Shown: positions 16,162-25,412, counted from the stretch's first letter. The stretch is DNA of 64,000 nucleotides from Pseudarthrobacter polychromogenes (GCF_014644495.1 NZ_BMKU01000007.1:166578-230577); one strand, 5' to 3'. Program-made: numbers and translations. Notes: generated from the letters alone by a model not told the origin.

Positions 16162-18102
16162 GTGGAAAAAACGCAGAGCATCCGGACCTCCATCATCGGT
16201 GCAGGTCCCCGGGGCACCAGCGTTCTGGAACGCCTGCTCGCCCACACGGCCGCGCACGCCGCAACCGGCACCGAGCCGGTGCAGCTCCACATCGACGTCA
16301 TCGACCCCTACCCGGCAGGGCCCGGGCACGTGTGGCAGCCGCAGCAGTCACGGCTGTACCTGATGAACACGCAGTCCTTCTATCCCACCTTGGTTCCTCA
16401 GGACCCTGCCCTGGCCGCTCCCGTCGCCGGGACCACCTTTGACCAGTGGCGGGTGCGGCAGCAGGCACACCCGTCGCCGTCCCTCACCGCTGATGAGCGG
16501 GCTGAACTGGCCGTCCTCGAATCCAGCGACTTCCCCAGCCGGGCCCTGTACGGCCGCTACCTCCGCTGCACCCTGGACGAGCTGACGGAGAAGGCACCCG
16601 ACGGCGTCACCATTGAATTCCACGAAACGTCTGCCGAATCGGTGCGCCGGGCCGCGGACGGAACGTTCGACGTCGGCCTGGCGGGGGGAGCCACGTTCCG
16701 CACCAACGCCGTGGTGCTTGCCCTGGGGCACGTCCCGTCCCGGCTGAACCCGGAACAGCGTGACCTGCAGGGCGCGGCGGAGCAGCTGGGCCTGCGGTAC
16801 CTGCCGCCCGCGGTGCCGGCCGACGTCGACTGGGCGGCCATCCCCCCCGGCCAGCCCGTCCTGGTCCGCGGCATGGGCCTGAACTTCTTTGACGCCATGG
16901 GCCAGCTCACCGAGGGCCGCGGCGGAAAGTTCGTCAGCAACGGCGGGAAGCTGGACTACGAACCGTCCGGCCAGGAGCCGCTGATCATCGCCGCCTCACG
17001 CCGGGGGACGCCGTACCGGGCCAAAGCGGCGCTCGCCGGCTACTATCCTGCTTCGGTTACCCTGCGGTACCTTACCGACGCCGCCCTGGAACGCTTCCGC
17101 ACCGCGGGAATCCGGCCGGGTTTCGACCACGACCTCTGGCCGCTGCTGCACCGCGACACGCTCTGGGCGTACTACTCAACTCTGGTGCGCTCGCAGCCAG
17201 GCGCGGTTCCCGATACCGCTGCTTTCCTGACCGCGCTTGAAGAGGCGCTGCACCCGCATGCCCATAGTGCTGCCAAGTGGGAGGACAGTGTCGAGAGCGT
17301 CCTGGCCGTGCACGTGGGCCCGCGGCACCGGCTCGACCTGCCCGGACTGGCAGCGCCGCTGGCCGGACGTTCCTTCGCTTCGCGCACCCAGCTTGACGCC
17401 GCCGTCGTCGAATACCTGCTCGACGACGCCCGCCGCTCAGCCCTGGGCGAGGATGACCCGGTGAAGATGGCCATCGGCGCCCTGCACCGCGGCCGGGCGG
17501 TCCTAAAAACGGCAGTGGCCGACGGCGGCATCACCGACGAGTCATGGGTCGCCGGGCTGCGGGGCTGGTTCGAGTCCTTCGTGGAAGGGCTTGCGAGCGG
17601 GCCGCCGGCGCTCCGCTCGGAGCAGCTGGCTGCGCTGGCAAGGGCCGGGATTGTCAGCTTCGTGGGGCCCGACCCCAAGTTCGGCGTGGACCGCAGGAAC
17701 GCTGTGTTTACCGCCTCGTCCCCCTGGGTGGACGGACCGCCCGTGACGGCAAGGACCATGGTGGAGGCGCTCGCGCCCGGCAACAGGGTGTCCGCAAACG
17801 AGTCGCCGGTGCTTGAGCAGCTGCTCGCGGACGGGCTGGCCAGGCCGCGGCTGATGATGACCGCGGAGGGCGCACCCGTGCAGTCCACGGGCCTGGATGT
17901 TGTGCCCCACCCCTACCGGCCGGTGGCAGCGAACGGGTCCGTGACGGAGAACCTTTACGTGCTGGGCCTGCAGCTCTCGTCCTCGCAGTGGGGAACAGCC
18001 ATCGCCGCGGAGGCCGTGCAGCCCGGACAGCCCGCCTACCGGAGCGGCCAGCGGACGCTAAGGGACGCCGACGAGATCGCCCGGGCCATCCTGGGGCTGT
18101 AA
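16162..18102 (+). CDS. FAD/NAD(P)-binding protein of unknown function
   Basis: 646 residues. An N-terminal dinucleotide-binding motif reads IIGAGPRGTSVLERLL. The following DPYPAGPGHVWQP and LYLMNTQSFYPT segments match the FAD-NAD(P)-binding domain family found in actinobacterial proteins and hydroxylases (PF13454-like). AVVLALGHVPSRL is a second nucleotide-binding signature. The C-terminal half has an ASSPWVDGPPVTARTMVEAL stretch and ends in a LGLQLSSSQWGTAIAAEAVQP segment that resembles the closing FAD segment of oxidoreductases. No membrane segments are seen. The start is taken as GTG 16162; the open frame runs back to 16096 but overlaps the divergent gene's start. The substrate is not predictable. 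Confidence 0.85.
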   Translation: MEKTQSIRTSIIGAGPRGTSVLERLLAHTAAHAATGTEPVQLHIDVIDPYPAGPGHVWQPQQSRLYLMNTQSFYPTLVPQDPALAAPVAGTTFDQWRVRQQAHPSPSLTADERAELAVLESSDFPSRALYGRYLRCTLDELTEKAPDGVTIEFHETSAESVRRAADGTFDVGLAGGATFRTNAVVLALGHVPSRLNPEQRDLQGAAEQLGLRYLPPAVPADVDWAAIPPGQPVLVRGMGLNFFDAMGQLTEGRGGKFVSNGGKLDYEPSGQEPLIIAASRRGTPYRAKAALAGYYPASVTLRYLTDAALERFRTAGIRPGFDHDLWPLLHRDTLWAYYSTLVRSQPGAVPDTAAFLTALEEALHPHAHSAAKWEDSVESVLAVHVGPRHRLDLPGLAAPLAGRSFASRTQLDAAVVEYLLDDARRSALGEDDPVKMAIGALHRGRAVLKTAVADGGITDESWVAGLRGWFESFVEGLASGPPALRSEQLAALARAGIVSFVGPDPKFGVDRRNAVFTASSPWVDGPPVTARTMVEALAPGNRVSANESPVLEQLLADGLARPRLMMTAEGAPVQSTGLDVVPHPYRPVAANGSVTENLYVLGLQLSSSQWGTAIAAEAVQPGQPAYRSGQRTLRDADEIARAILGL

Positions 18103-18109
18103 ACCCCCG

Positions 18110-18203
18110 GGACGCTCTCTCACTTGATGCGATTAAAGCCCAGATGCTCTCTCACGAGTGAGAGAGCATCTGGGGAAATGGCGCCTTAAGTGAGAGAGCG
18201 TCC
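18110..18203. repeat. Nested double palindrome with four GCTCTCTCAC motifs
   Basis: The outer arms, 16 bp and perfect, are 18110-18125 and 18188-18203. The inner arms, 17 bp and perfect, are 18139-18155 and 18158-18174 with a 2-nt loop. Each arm carries GCTCTCTCAC or its complement, so the motif occurs four times in 94 bp. It lies between the 3' ends of two convergent genes. No U-run follows. Confidence 0.9.
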
Positions 18204-18240
18204 GTGGATTTCCGGACCTTTCACACCTTCAGGCGGGGCG

Positions 18241-21200
18241 TCAGCCGCGCAGGCAGGCCCGGTAGGCAGCCATGGCCTGGCCGTAGTTCAGCTGGCCGGC
18301 CAGGTCCGCAGGCCGTGCCGGCTTGACCGGGGCCGTGCAAACCGGTCCGGCGGGGTCGGCTGCTGCCACCTTGACCCCTACCGTGACCCTCGTGCCCGAT
18401 TCCGCCGCGGTGAGGACCAATGTTCCCGGCCCGGCAGCGGCACTTGAGGGGACGGCCAGGTTCACTGTTGCGGAACCGGCTGTGACCGGCACGGACCCGA
18501 GCTCGGTCACAACCCCGGCGGTGTCCGTGAACACTGCCGTGAGGGTCTTGTTGACCGGGCTGCCCAGGGAGGTCAGGTCCAGCTTGGAGACCGTGAGGCT
18601 GACCGTTTCGCCGGGCTTGACCTCACTGGCGGTGGTGTTCGTGACGGCCACCGATCGCCGGGCGAAATCGGGCGAAACCGGGCTGCTGTCCTGCAGGTAG
18701 CCGATCCACGCGTCACGGTCCACCAGCCCCGAGTCTTTGGTGTTGGCACCTTCGGTGAAAACGCGGAAGTTATCGCCCCCGGTTGCCAGGAAGCTGAAGG
18801 TGCCCACCCGGTAGGACCTGGCCGGATCGAGCGCAGCCCCGTTCACGCGGACGGAGGTGATGCGGTCACCGGCGGGCCGTGCGGCGTCGTAGGTGTAGTT
18901 CACGTTCTCGGACAGGCCCAGCTGGATGTAGGCACGGCTGGGAACCGTGCCGTCCGGGTTGGTCTGCCATTGCTGCTCCAGCAGCGTCTTGAACTGTGCA
19001 CCGGTCAGGGACGTGGTCCACAGGTTGTTGACGAACGGGAGCACCGCATTGGCTTCGGCGTAGGTAATGGTGCCGTCCGGGGCGTAGTAGAGCTCGTTCC
19101 GCAAGCCGCCGGCATTGACCACACCGATCTCAGCACCGCCCAGTTCGGCCGGCTGCAACGAGTTGAGCAGCGAGTCCGCCACCAGGTTGCCCAGCGTGGA
19201 TTCGCTGCTGCGGTCATCACGTTTTGCCACGCCGGCGGCGTCCGTGGTGAATGCTGTGGTGATGTCCGCCGTGACAGCACCAACGGGCTGGTTGCCGACG
19301 ACGGCGGCATCCGCCAGTGCCTTCTTCACGATCGCGTCGACGGCGGCCACGCGCGGGTAGGCGGCGACCAGGTCTGCGGCAGGATCCGTGGTGCGCTTCA
19401 CGTTTCCGGCCTTGTACGCGGTCACTTGCTTGGTGGCGGTGTCCACGGTGAGCTGGATCTGCCCCACGTTCTCGCCGTAGTTGCCCGTCTGGACAATCGG
19501 CCGGGTCTTGCCCTCCATGCCGGGAACCGGTGCGTCCCACGCGTATTCCTTGTGGGTGTGCCCGGTGAAGATGGCGTCAACGTCCGGGGATGTTTCGGTG
19601 ACCAGCTTCGCGAACGGGCCGCCGGCCGCCACTTCCTCCGCCAGGGTGGAGCCTTCCACCGTTCCCGAACCGGCGCCGTCGTGGTTTTCCACGATGATGA
19701 CGTCGGCCAGGTTCTCCGCGGTGATCCGTGCGGCCGCCCGGTTGATGGCGTCCACGGGATCGCCAAACTCAAGGTCGGCAATCCCGGCGGGGGTCACCAG
19801 GGAAGGAACTTCCTGCGTGACCGTGCCGACGACGGCCACCTTGATGCCGTTCATGTCCAGGACGGTGAACTCCGGCAGGGCCGGCTCGGTGGTGCCCTTC
19901 TTGTACACGTTCGCACCCAGGTAGGGGAACCTGGCGTTGGTGCCCCCGGCGATGACGCGGTCCTGCAGGTCGGCCCAGCCGCCGTCGAACTCGTGGTTGC
20001 CCACGGCCGAGGCCCGAAGCTCCAGGGCGTTCAGCACATCGATGGTGGGCTGGTCCTTGGCGACCGCGGAGGCAAACAGCGACGCGCCGATGTTGTCGCC
20101 GGCTGAGAGGAAGGCGGTGGCGCCGGGGGCGGCCGCTGCGCGGAGTTTCTCGATGGTGCCCGCGAACAGGACCGTGTTGGTGTCGATCCTGCCGTGGAAG
20201 TCGTTGATGCCCAGGAAGTTCAGGTCAACGGCGGCGGGAGCAGACTGCAGGTCCAGGCCCACCACCACGGGATCGTGGTCGCTGGCGCGGAACTGGTCCG
20301 GTGCGTAGTAGTTGGTGACGTTGTTGTTGTAGCGGCTGTATTCCAGTGCCACGGACTCAACCGAGTTGATATTCCAGATGTCAGCCCCGGTGACCACCGC
20401 ATTGGCGGCGGGGGAGGCCAGGATGTGGTCCAGCGAGCCCACCATGCCGCCGAAGAGGTAGGAGTGCTTGGCGGTGCCGCCGGCGTTGCGGGCTTTCTCG
20501 TCCTGGTTGACGTAGCCCTCAGCGGTGAAGACGCTGATGGGGTCTTCCTTGGCATAAGCGTTGAAGTCGCCGATCAGGAACACCTTGTCCGTGCCCTTGG
20601 ACTGCTGCAGGGACTTGGTGAACTCCAGCAGGGACTTCGCCTGGGCTGTGCGCGCCAGGTTTGATGCGCCCTGCCCCTGGTCCGTGTCCTCGGGCGTGGC
20701 AGCGGAGCCTTTGGACTTGAAGTGGTTTGCGATGGCGATGAACTCTGTCCCCGCACCGCCACCCACGGGCTTGAACACCTGGGCCAGCGGCTTGCGGGCG
20801 TTGGAGAACGCCACGGTGTCGTTGTGGATGATGGATTCACCCACGGGCTCCGCAACGGCCTTCTTGTAGATGAAGGCGGTGCGGATCATGTCCTCGTCGC
20901 TCAGCGGCGGCGCGTTGGCAGGCGAGCGGACGTAATCCCAGATGCCCGGCGTCTCGATGTTCAGGGCGTCCACCAGCTTGGCCAGGGCGTCGTCCCGGTT
21001 CTTGCCGAACTGTGCCGAGTTTTCGATCTCCATCAGCGTGACAACATCGGCGCCGGCCTTGGAGATGGCGGCAACGATCTTGTCCTGCTGCCGGTTGAAG
21101 TTCTCCGCGTTGGCAGCCCCGCGCGCATCGCACCCGCCGCGGACCGTGATCGGGTTGCCGGCCCTGTCCTCGTAGTAGGTGCAGCCGGTCAGGGTGTCCC

Positions 21201-22794
21201 CTGTGGTGGGGAAGTAGTTGAGCACGTTGAAGGAGGCGATCTTGAGGTTGCCGCCCACCGCTGCGGGAGCGTCCGTCCTGGTGGCCCCAAAGGTTGCGGG
21301 CTGGACAGAGGCCTTGTTCGTATCCGTGAGGTGGGTCAGCGGCTGGAGTTTCCAGGCATTGTTGCCGTATCCCAGCACCACATTGGTGGTGAAGGTGGCG
21401 GGGGCGCCCACCCGTACCGGGTCCGCCGTGGTCAGGTAGGGGAGGACCTGCGCCTTCGTGGTGGGGTCCTTGAGGAAGTTGGTGCTGGAGCCGTCGTCGA
21501 GCTTGATCCCGCGGGCGGCGTTGTCCGCCACCGTCGCGGTGTACCCGGCGGAGCCGTAGGGAGCGACGGCGGTGGGCTGGACCAGCGGCGTTGTTCCGCC
21601 GGCGAGGCCGATCTCGCCGTACTGGTTCAGGGAGTAGTTGTCCGTGACGGTCAGCGGCCCCTGGGGTGCCAGGAGCATGCCTTCGAGGGATTCGCGGAAG
21701 GTTTCGCCGGCGGGCAGCGTGAACGGTGTGGCCTTGACCTCCGGCGCGGCCTCGGCCAGCTTGGTGAGTCCGGCCGCTGCGGTGACGTTCAGCTGGGTCA
21801 TCCCGTAGTACTCCGCCACGGCACCGGTCACCTGCACGTGGTCTCCGGCCTGGACCGATGCCACCGTGGCGGGGGAGTAGACGAAGATTCCGTCCGACGC
21901 GGCATGGTTGGTTGCCGTCAGGTCGCCGCCGGTTCCCGGTGTCTGCAGGTAGTAGCCGTTAAGGCCGCCGGTGGGGAAGACTGCGGTGACCTTTCCGGTG
22001 GTGGTCACTGTTGATCCGGTGAGGGGGCTTTGCGCACCCGTGCCCTGGATCTCGGCAATCGACGTGCTGGACGGCACGGGGGCCGGATCCGGGGTGGGGG
22101 CCGGACTGGGATCGGGCCCGGGGGCAGTGGAGCCGCTTGGGGTTGGACTGATTGTGGTGCTGAGGCTGAAGTCGGCGGCGTTGCTGTTGCTGTCCGCGCC
22201 GCCGCTGCGGTTCAGGCTCCTGGCGTCGCCCGTACCCGCAGGGCCTGCAGCTGCTGCGGTCTCGAAGGTGTTGGAGGAGCCGTAGCCCAGCAGGTCCGCA
22301 ACGCCTGCGGGCTCCACCTGGGAACCGGTGGAAAGCGCGACGGCGGTGGGCTGCTTGGCGAGCACGATGGTGCCGGATGTGCCGCTGAAGTTCAGGCCGC
22401 CCGCCACGAGGTCCGGGGTGGGGAGGGCGGCGCCGTTGGTTCCGTTGCTGGCACCCTGGATCAGGTAATGACCCTTTGCCGCGATGGTGCCGGTGAGGGG
22501 TGCCACGGTGGTGGGGGCTGCGAGCCCGGTTGCGGAACGGTACTGGACTGACCAGCCGTCCAGCCGCACCGGGGCGTCCGAGGAGTTGTAAAGCTCCAGG
22601 AACCGGTTCTTGTAGGCGGCGCCCGTGCTGCCGCCGCTGAGGTAGGCCTCGTTGATGACAACGGGGGATGTACCTGCCGCGGGTGAGACCTCCGCGGCTG
22701 TAGTGTCCGCAACTGCGGGAAATGCTGCCAGGGGAGCCAGCAGCCCCGCTGACAACGCTGTCCCCAGCGCTAGTTTCCAAGGTGTGTGATGCAT
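18241..22794 (-). CDS. Secreted multidomain nuclease / 5'-nucleotidase
   Basis: 1517 residues. The signal peptide is residues 1-29 (hydrophobic core, cleavage after AVA). Domains in order: lamin-tail-like beta domain (about 45-160, VVINEAYLSGGS); Pro-rich linker with PDPSPAPTPDPAP (about 220-245); OB-like domain (about 250-350); ExeM/NucH endonuclease-exonuclease-phosphatase domain (about 515-850, LKIASFNVLNYFPTT, SDHDPVVVGL); calcineurin-like metallophosphatase of 5'-nucleotidases (about 858-1120, INDFHGRID, GNHEFDGG, FTGHTHKEY); 5'-nucleotidase C-terminal domain (about 1170-1350, NAGGLRNELYY); and a C-terminal beta domain. There is no sortase signal. It would degrade extracellular DNA and release phosphate and nucleosides, so phosphate scavenging fits. 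A possible PHO-type repeat lies upstream. Confidence 0.93.
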   Translation of the reverse strand: MHHTPWKLALGTALSAGLLAPLAAFPAVADTTAAEVSPAAGTSPVVINEAYLSGGSTGAAYKNRFLELYNSSDAPVRLDGWSVQYRSATGLAAPTTVAPLTGTIAAKGHYLIQGASNGTNGAALPTPDLVAGGLNFSGTSGTIVLAKQPTAVALSTGSQVEPAGVADLLGYGSSNTFETAAAAGPAGTGDARSLNRSGGADSNSNAADFSLSTTISPTPSGSTAPGPDPSPAPTPDPAPVPSSTSIAEIQGTGAQSPLTGSTVTTTGKVTAVFPTGGLNGYYLQTPGTGGDLTATNHAASDGIFVYSPATVASVQAGDHVQVTGAVAEYYGMTQLNVTAAAGLTKLAEAAPEVKATPFTLPAGETFRESLEGMLLAPQGPLTVTDNYSLNQYGEIGLAGGTTPLVQPTAVAPYGSAGYTATVADNAARGIKLDDGSSTNFLKDPTTKAQVLPYLTTADPVRVGAPATFTTNVVLGYGNNAWKLQPLTHLTDTNKASVQPATFGATRTDAPAAVGGNLKIASFNVLNYFPTTGDTLTGCTYYEDRAGNPITVRGGCDARGAANAENFNRQQDKIVAAISKAGADVVTLMEIENSAQFGKNRDDALAKLVDALNIETPGIWDYVRSPANAPPLSDEDMIRTAFIYKKAVAEPVGESIIHNDTVAFSNARKPLAQVFKPVGGGAGTEFIAIANHFKSKGSAATPEDTDQGQGASNLARTAQAKSLLEFTKSLQQSKGTDKVFLIGDFNAYAKEDPISVFTAEGYVNQDEKARNAGGTAKHSYLFGGMVGSLDHILASPAANAVVTGADIWNINSVESVALEYSRYNNNVTNYYAPDQFRASDHDPVVVGLDLQSAPAAVDLNFLGINDFHGRIDTNTVLFAGTIEKLRAAAAPGATAFLSAGDNIGASLFASAVAKDQPTIDVLNALELRASAVGNHEFDGGWADLQDRVIAGGTNARFPYLGANVYKKGTTEPALPEFTVLDMNGIKVAVVGTVTQEVPSLVTPAGIADLEFGDPVDAINRAAARITAENLADVIIVENHDGAGSGTVEGSTLAEEVAAGGPFAKLVTETSPDVDAIFTGHTHKEYAWDAPVPGMEGKTRPIVQTGNYGENVGQIQLTVDTATKQVTAYKAGNVKRTTDPAADLVAAYPRVAAVDAIVKKALADAAVVGNQPVGAVTADITTAFTTDAAGVAKRDDRSSESTLGNLVADSLLNSLQPAELGGAEIGVVNAGGLRNELYYAPDGTITYAEANAVLPFVNNLWTTSLTGAQFKTLLEQQWQTNPDGTVPSRAYIQLGLSENVNYTYDAARPAGDRITSVRVNGAALDPARSYRVGTFSFLATGGDNFRVFTEGANTKDSGLVDRDAWIGYLQDSSPVSPDFARRSVAVTNTTASEVKPGETVSLTVSKLDLTSLGSPVNKTLTAVFTDTAGVVTELGSVPVTAGSATVNLAVPSSAAAGPGTLVLTAAESGTRVTVGVKVAAADPAGPVCTAPVKPARPADLAGQLNYGQAMAAYRACLRG

Positions 22795-22915
22795 CCGCTC
22801 TTACTTTCATAGGGGTGTCCCGGTGGGGACCCGATGGAAGATGTCCGGGTTGTACCGACGGACAGGGGCCCGGATCCTGCTCCTGGTCAAGTGGTATCCG
22901 GCACATCACAACAGC

Positions 22916-22937
22916 GCTGAATGAACGCAGGGTTGAT
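22916..22937 (-). promoter_or_regulatory. Candidate PHO-box repeat upstream of the secreted nuclease
   Basis: GCTGAATGAAC (22916-22926) matches the complement of the actinobacterial PHO direct-repeat unit (G-G/T-TCA-YYY-R-G/C-G) at 10 of 11 positions. The adjoining 11 nt, GCAGGGTTGAT, matches about 6 of 11. It lies about 120 bp before the start codon. Confidence 0.3.
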
Positions 22938-23201
22938 AGCGCGTGCATTCGGCGGGACGCTCCCCAGCGGAACGGGCCACCTACCGGCCGGGAGCCCCAG
23001 TAGCCCCGGTTCCGGTGATGCTGTTGGCGGTATGTGGTGGCCGGCATCTACCCCAGTGTGCCGACTATCACAAAGGATACCGGCCGGTAGCTTTGCTGGA
23101 AGGGGACTGCCGAAATTTGCCAGGACAATTTACGTGCTGGCACCGGTTCCCCGTCATGGCGGCCCACGTCAGGACCGGCGGCGCCTGCCGCAGGTTAAAC
23201 G

Positions 23202-23244
23202 AAGGACCCCTGCCTGCCAGGCATGCTGGCGGACAGGGGTCCTT
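23202..23244 (-). terminator. Terminator of tRNA-Ser(TGA)
   Basis: Outer stem AAGGACCCCTG/CAGGGGTCCTT (23202-23212 and 23234-23244) with an inner GCCAG/CTGGC pair (23216-23220, 23226-23230), beginning 5 nt after the tRNA. Confidence 0.7.
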
Positions 23245-23248
23245 TTCG

Positions 23249-23336
23249 CGGAAGGTAAGAGATTCGAACTCTTGGTACGGGGTTACCGCACACTAGTTTT
23301 CAAGACTAGCTCCTTCGGCCGCTCGGACAACCTTCC
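23249..23336 (-). tRNA. tRNA-Ser(TGA)
   Basis: 88 nt class II tRNA. The acceptor stem GGAAGGT/ACCTTCC has discriminator G. Anticodon loop CTTGAAA gives UGA, reading UCN codons. It has a long variable arm and T-loop GTTCGAATC. CCA is not encoded. Confidence 0.97.
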
Positions 23337-23443
23337 TCAACAAGTAGTGTTTCATAGGCACTTGCCTGCAACAAAACAGAGTCCGGAAGGTGTCCGGTGC
23401 ACACTGGTTGCACGCAGTATTCAGTCAGAAACGGGAGTGTTCC

Positions 23444-24427
23444 ATGAAAGCCGTCTACATTTCGGAGCCGGGCGGCCCGGAAGTGCTGGAGGTCCGCGAG
23501 GTCGAGGCCCCGGTACCCGGTACCGGAGAGGTGCTGATCGACGTCGTCGCGGCCGGCCTCAACCGGGCGGACGTGCAGCAGCGCAGGGGTTTCTACCCGC
23601 CCCCGCCGGGAGCCTCGGACATTCCCGGCCTTGAGGTATCCGGCCGGATCGCCGGGTTCGGTCCCGGTGTCACGAAGGCGTTTTCCCTTGGGGACAAAGT
23701 GGTGGCGCTGCTGCCCGGGGGCGGCTACGCCCAACAGGTGGCCGTCCGGGCCGAACAGGTCCTGCGGGTGCCCGACGGCGTGGACCTCGTGACCGCAGCA
23801 GCCCTTCCCGAAGTTGCCGCCACTGTCTACTCCAACCTGGTCATGACCGCCCAGCTTCAGGAGGGTGAAACTGTCCTGATCCACGGGGCCACCGGCGGGA
23901 TCGGCACCATGGCCATCCAGCTGGCCAAGGCGCTCGGCGCCAGGGTTGCCACCACCGCGGGCTCTGATGAGAAAGTGAGCACGGCAAAGGCCTTCCTGGG
24001 TGCGGACATTGCCATCAACTACGCCGAAGAGGATTTTCCCGAGAGCCTCCGCCGCCAGAACGGAGGCAAAGGCGCGGACGTCATCCTCGACGTCGTCGGA
24101 GCCAAGTACCTCAAACAGAACGTGGACGCGCTCGCCGACTATGGACGGCTGATCGTCATCGGACTGCAGGGCGGCACCAAAGGTGAGCTCGACCTGGGGC
24201 AGCTGCTGCAAAAGCGGGCCGCCGTGGTGGCCACGGCCCTGCGCCCGCGGCCCGTGGAGGAAAAGGGTGCCATCATGAACGCCGTCCGCGATGCCGTGTG
24301 GCCGATGGTCAGTGACGGACGGGTGCGGCCGCTGGTGGCAAAGACCTTCCCGCTCGACCAGGTGCGTGCGGCCCACCGGTACTTCGACACGGGAGACCAC
24401 GTAGGCAAGATCCTGCTTCTTATGTAA
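23444..24427 (+). CDS. NADPH:quinone oxidoreductase, zinc-independent MDR family
   Basis: 327 residues, the usual size for QOR-type medium-chain reductases. N-terminal GroES-like domain (MKAVYISEPGGPEVLEVREV), then the family signature NRADVQQRRGFYPPPPGAS and a Rossmann motif LIHGATGGIGTMAIQLAKALGA near residue 145. The zinc cysteines of alcohol dehydrogenases are absent. It reduces quinones or enones with NADPH. Start ATG 23444 has GGGAG upstream. The next gene, a PadR regulator, follows after 45 nt, probably co-transcribed and possibly regulating this gene in response to electrophiles. Confidence 0.92.
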   Translation: MKAVYISEPGGPEVLEVREVEAPVPGTGEVLIDVVAAGLNRADVQQRRGFYPPPPGASDIPGLEVSGRIAGFGPGVTKAFSLGDKVVALLPGGGYAQQVAVRAEQVLRVPDGVDLVTAAALPEVAATVYSNLVMTAQLQEGETVLIHGATGGIGTMAIQLAKALGARVATTAGSDEKVSTAKAFLGADIAINYAEEDFPESLRRQNGGKGADVILDVVGAKYLKQNVDALADYGRLIVIGLQGGTKGELDLGQLLQKRAAVVATALRPRPVEEKGAIMNAVRDAVWPMVSDGRVRPLVAKTFPLDQVRAAHRYFDTGDHVGKILLLM

Positions 24428-24472
24428 ATGCTCCGCCCCGCAGACCGTTGCCCGCCGAGCACAAGGAACAGC

Positions 24473-25006
24473 ATGTCCATCCGCCATAGCCTCCTCGCAC
24501 TGCTGCAGGACCAGCCGCGCTACGGCTACCAGTTGCGGGCCGAGTTCGAGAACCGCACCGGCAGCACCTGGCCGCTGAACATTGGGCAGGTGTACACCAC
24601 CCTGGACCGGCTGGAACGCGGCGCTTTGGTGGCCAGGGACGGCGACGACGGGAACGGGCACGTGGTGTACAGCATTACGGCAGCCGGCAGGGCGGAGATC
24701 CGGGAGTGGTTCGCGGCGCCTGTGGAGCGGAACAACCCGCCGCGCAATGAGCTGGCCATCAAGCTGGCGCTCGCTGTCACCGTGCCCGGCGTCGACATCC
24801 AGGCCATCATCCAGGGCCAGCGGATGGCCTCCGTCCAAGCGCTGCAGGACTACACCAAGGCCCGCCGGGACACGGCTTCGAGCCAGCGGAGCGTTGATAC
24901 GGCGTGGCTTCTGGTCCTGGATTCCCTGATTTTCCAGACCGAGGCGGAGGTCCGCTGGCTGGACCTGTGCGAGGCGAGGATGATCCAGCAGGCGCAGGGG
25001 AAATAG
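24473..25006 (+). CDS. PadR-family transcriptional regulator
   Basis: 177 residues. The N-terminal winged helix (about 1-80) has the family signature LLALLQDQPRYGYQLRAEF and the DNA-contact segment NIGQVYTTLDRLERGALV. The C-terminal helical domain for dimerisation (about 95-175) follows the 'subfamily 1' longer layout. Start ATG 24473 has AAGGAA upstream; an in-frame ATG directly after the preceding stop lacks a ribosome site and adds residues outside the family. It likely controls the quinone reductase operon. Confidence 0.92.
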   Translation: MSIRHSLLALLQDQPRYGYQLRAEFENRTGSTWPLNIGQVYTTLDRLERGALVARDGDDGNGHVVYSITAAGRAEIREWFAAPVERNNPPRNELAIKLALAVTVPGVDIQAIIQGQRMASVQALQDYTKARRDTASSQRSVDTAWLLVLDSLIFQTEAEVRWLDLCEARMIQQAQGK

Positions 25007-25098
25007 GCAACACAATTGGGTCTTTTTGAATGCAGTGGACAGGTTTAGCGTGGGGTGCAGGAGCCGCCCGGCCGGGCGGTGGAACTTGGAGGAAGCTC

Positions 25099-25383
25099 AT
25101 GGCAACCCACGTGGCCGACTGCAGCGTAACGAACTGTTCCTTTAACGATCACACCAACTGCAATGCTGCCGCCATCACTGTGGGCGGTGCCGAAAACCAC
25201 GCGCACTGCGCCACCTTTATCGACACGGGCATGCACGGCGGACTGCCCAAAGTCCTTGCCGACGTCGGAGCCTGCCAGCGCTCTGAATGCGTCCACAACG
25301 ACCACCTGATGTGCAAGGCCGCCGAGGTGCATGTCGGTCCCGGGGCGGACAACGCCGACTGCCTTACCTACTCACACGCCTGA
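25099..25383 (+). CDS. Small Cys-rich protein with two DUF1540 repeats
   Basis: 94 residues with two copies of a 33-residue motif: residues 8-40 (CSVTNCSFND...CNAAAITVGGAENHAHCATF) and 60-92 (CQRSECVHND...CKAAEVHVGPGADNADCLTY). Each has four cysteines with identical spacing, which suggests metal binding. GGAGGA lies 6 nt before ATG 25099. The function of DUF1540 is unknown. It appears monocistronic, between the PadR gene and a hairpin. Confidence 0.9.
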   Translation: MATHVADCSVTNCSFNDHTNCNAAAITVGGAENHAHCATFIDTGMHGGLPKVLADVGACQRSECVHNDHLMCKAAEVHVGPGADNADCLTYSHA

Positions 25384-25412
25384 GGAGCAGCTTTACGCTT
25401 TTCCCATGAGCC

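Larger units (their letters stand above)
22795..23248. other. 454-bp intergenic region upstream of the secreted nuclease
   Basis: No gene is supported here. It contains the leader and promoter of the nuclease gene, a PHO-like repeat at 22916-22937, two TACCGGCCGG motifs (22982-22991 and, within a perfect 12-bp palindrome TACCGGCCGGTA, 23078-23089), and the terminator of tRNA-Ser(TGA). Confidence 0.7.

Noticed and set aside
22805..22850. Possible PHO box directly before the secreted nuclease
   Set aside because: The 11-nt spacing looked suggestive, but each unit matches only 5-6 of 11 positions; the candidate at 22916 is better.
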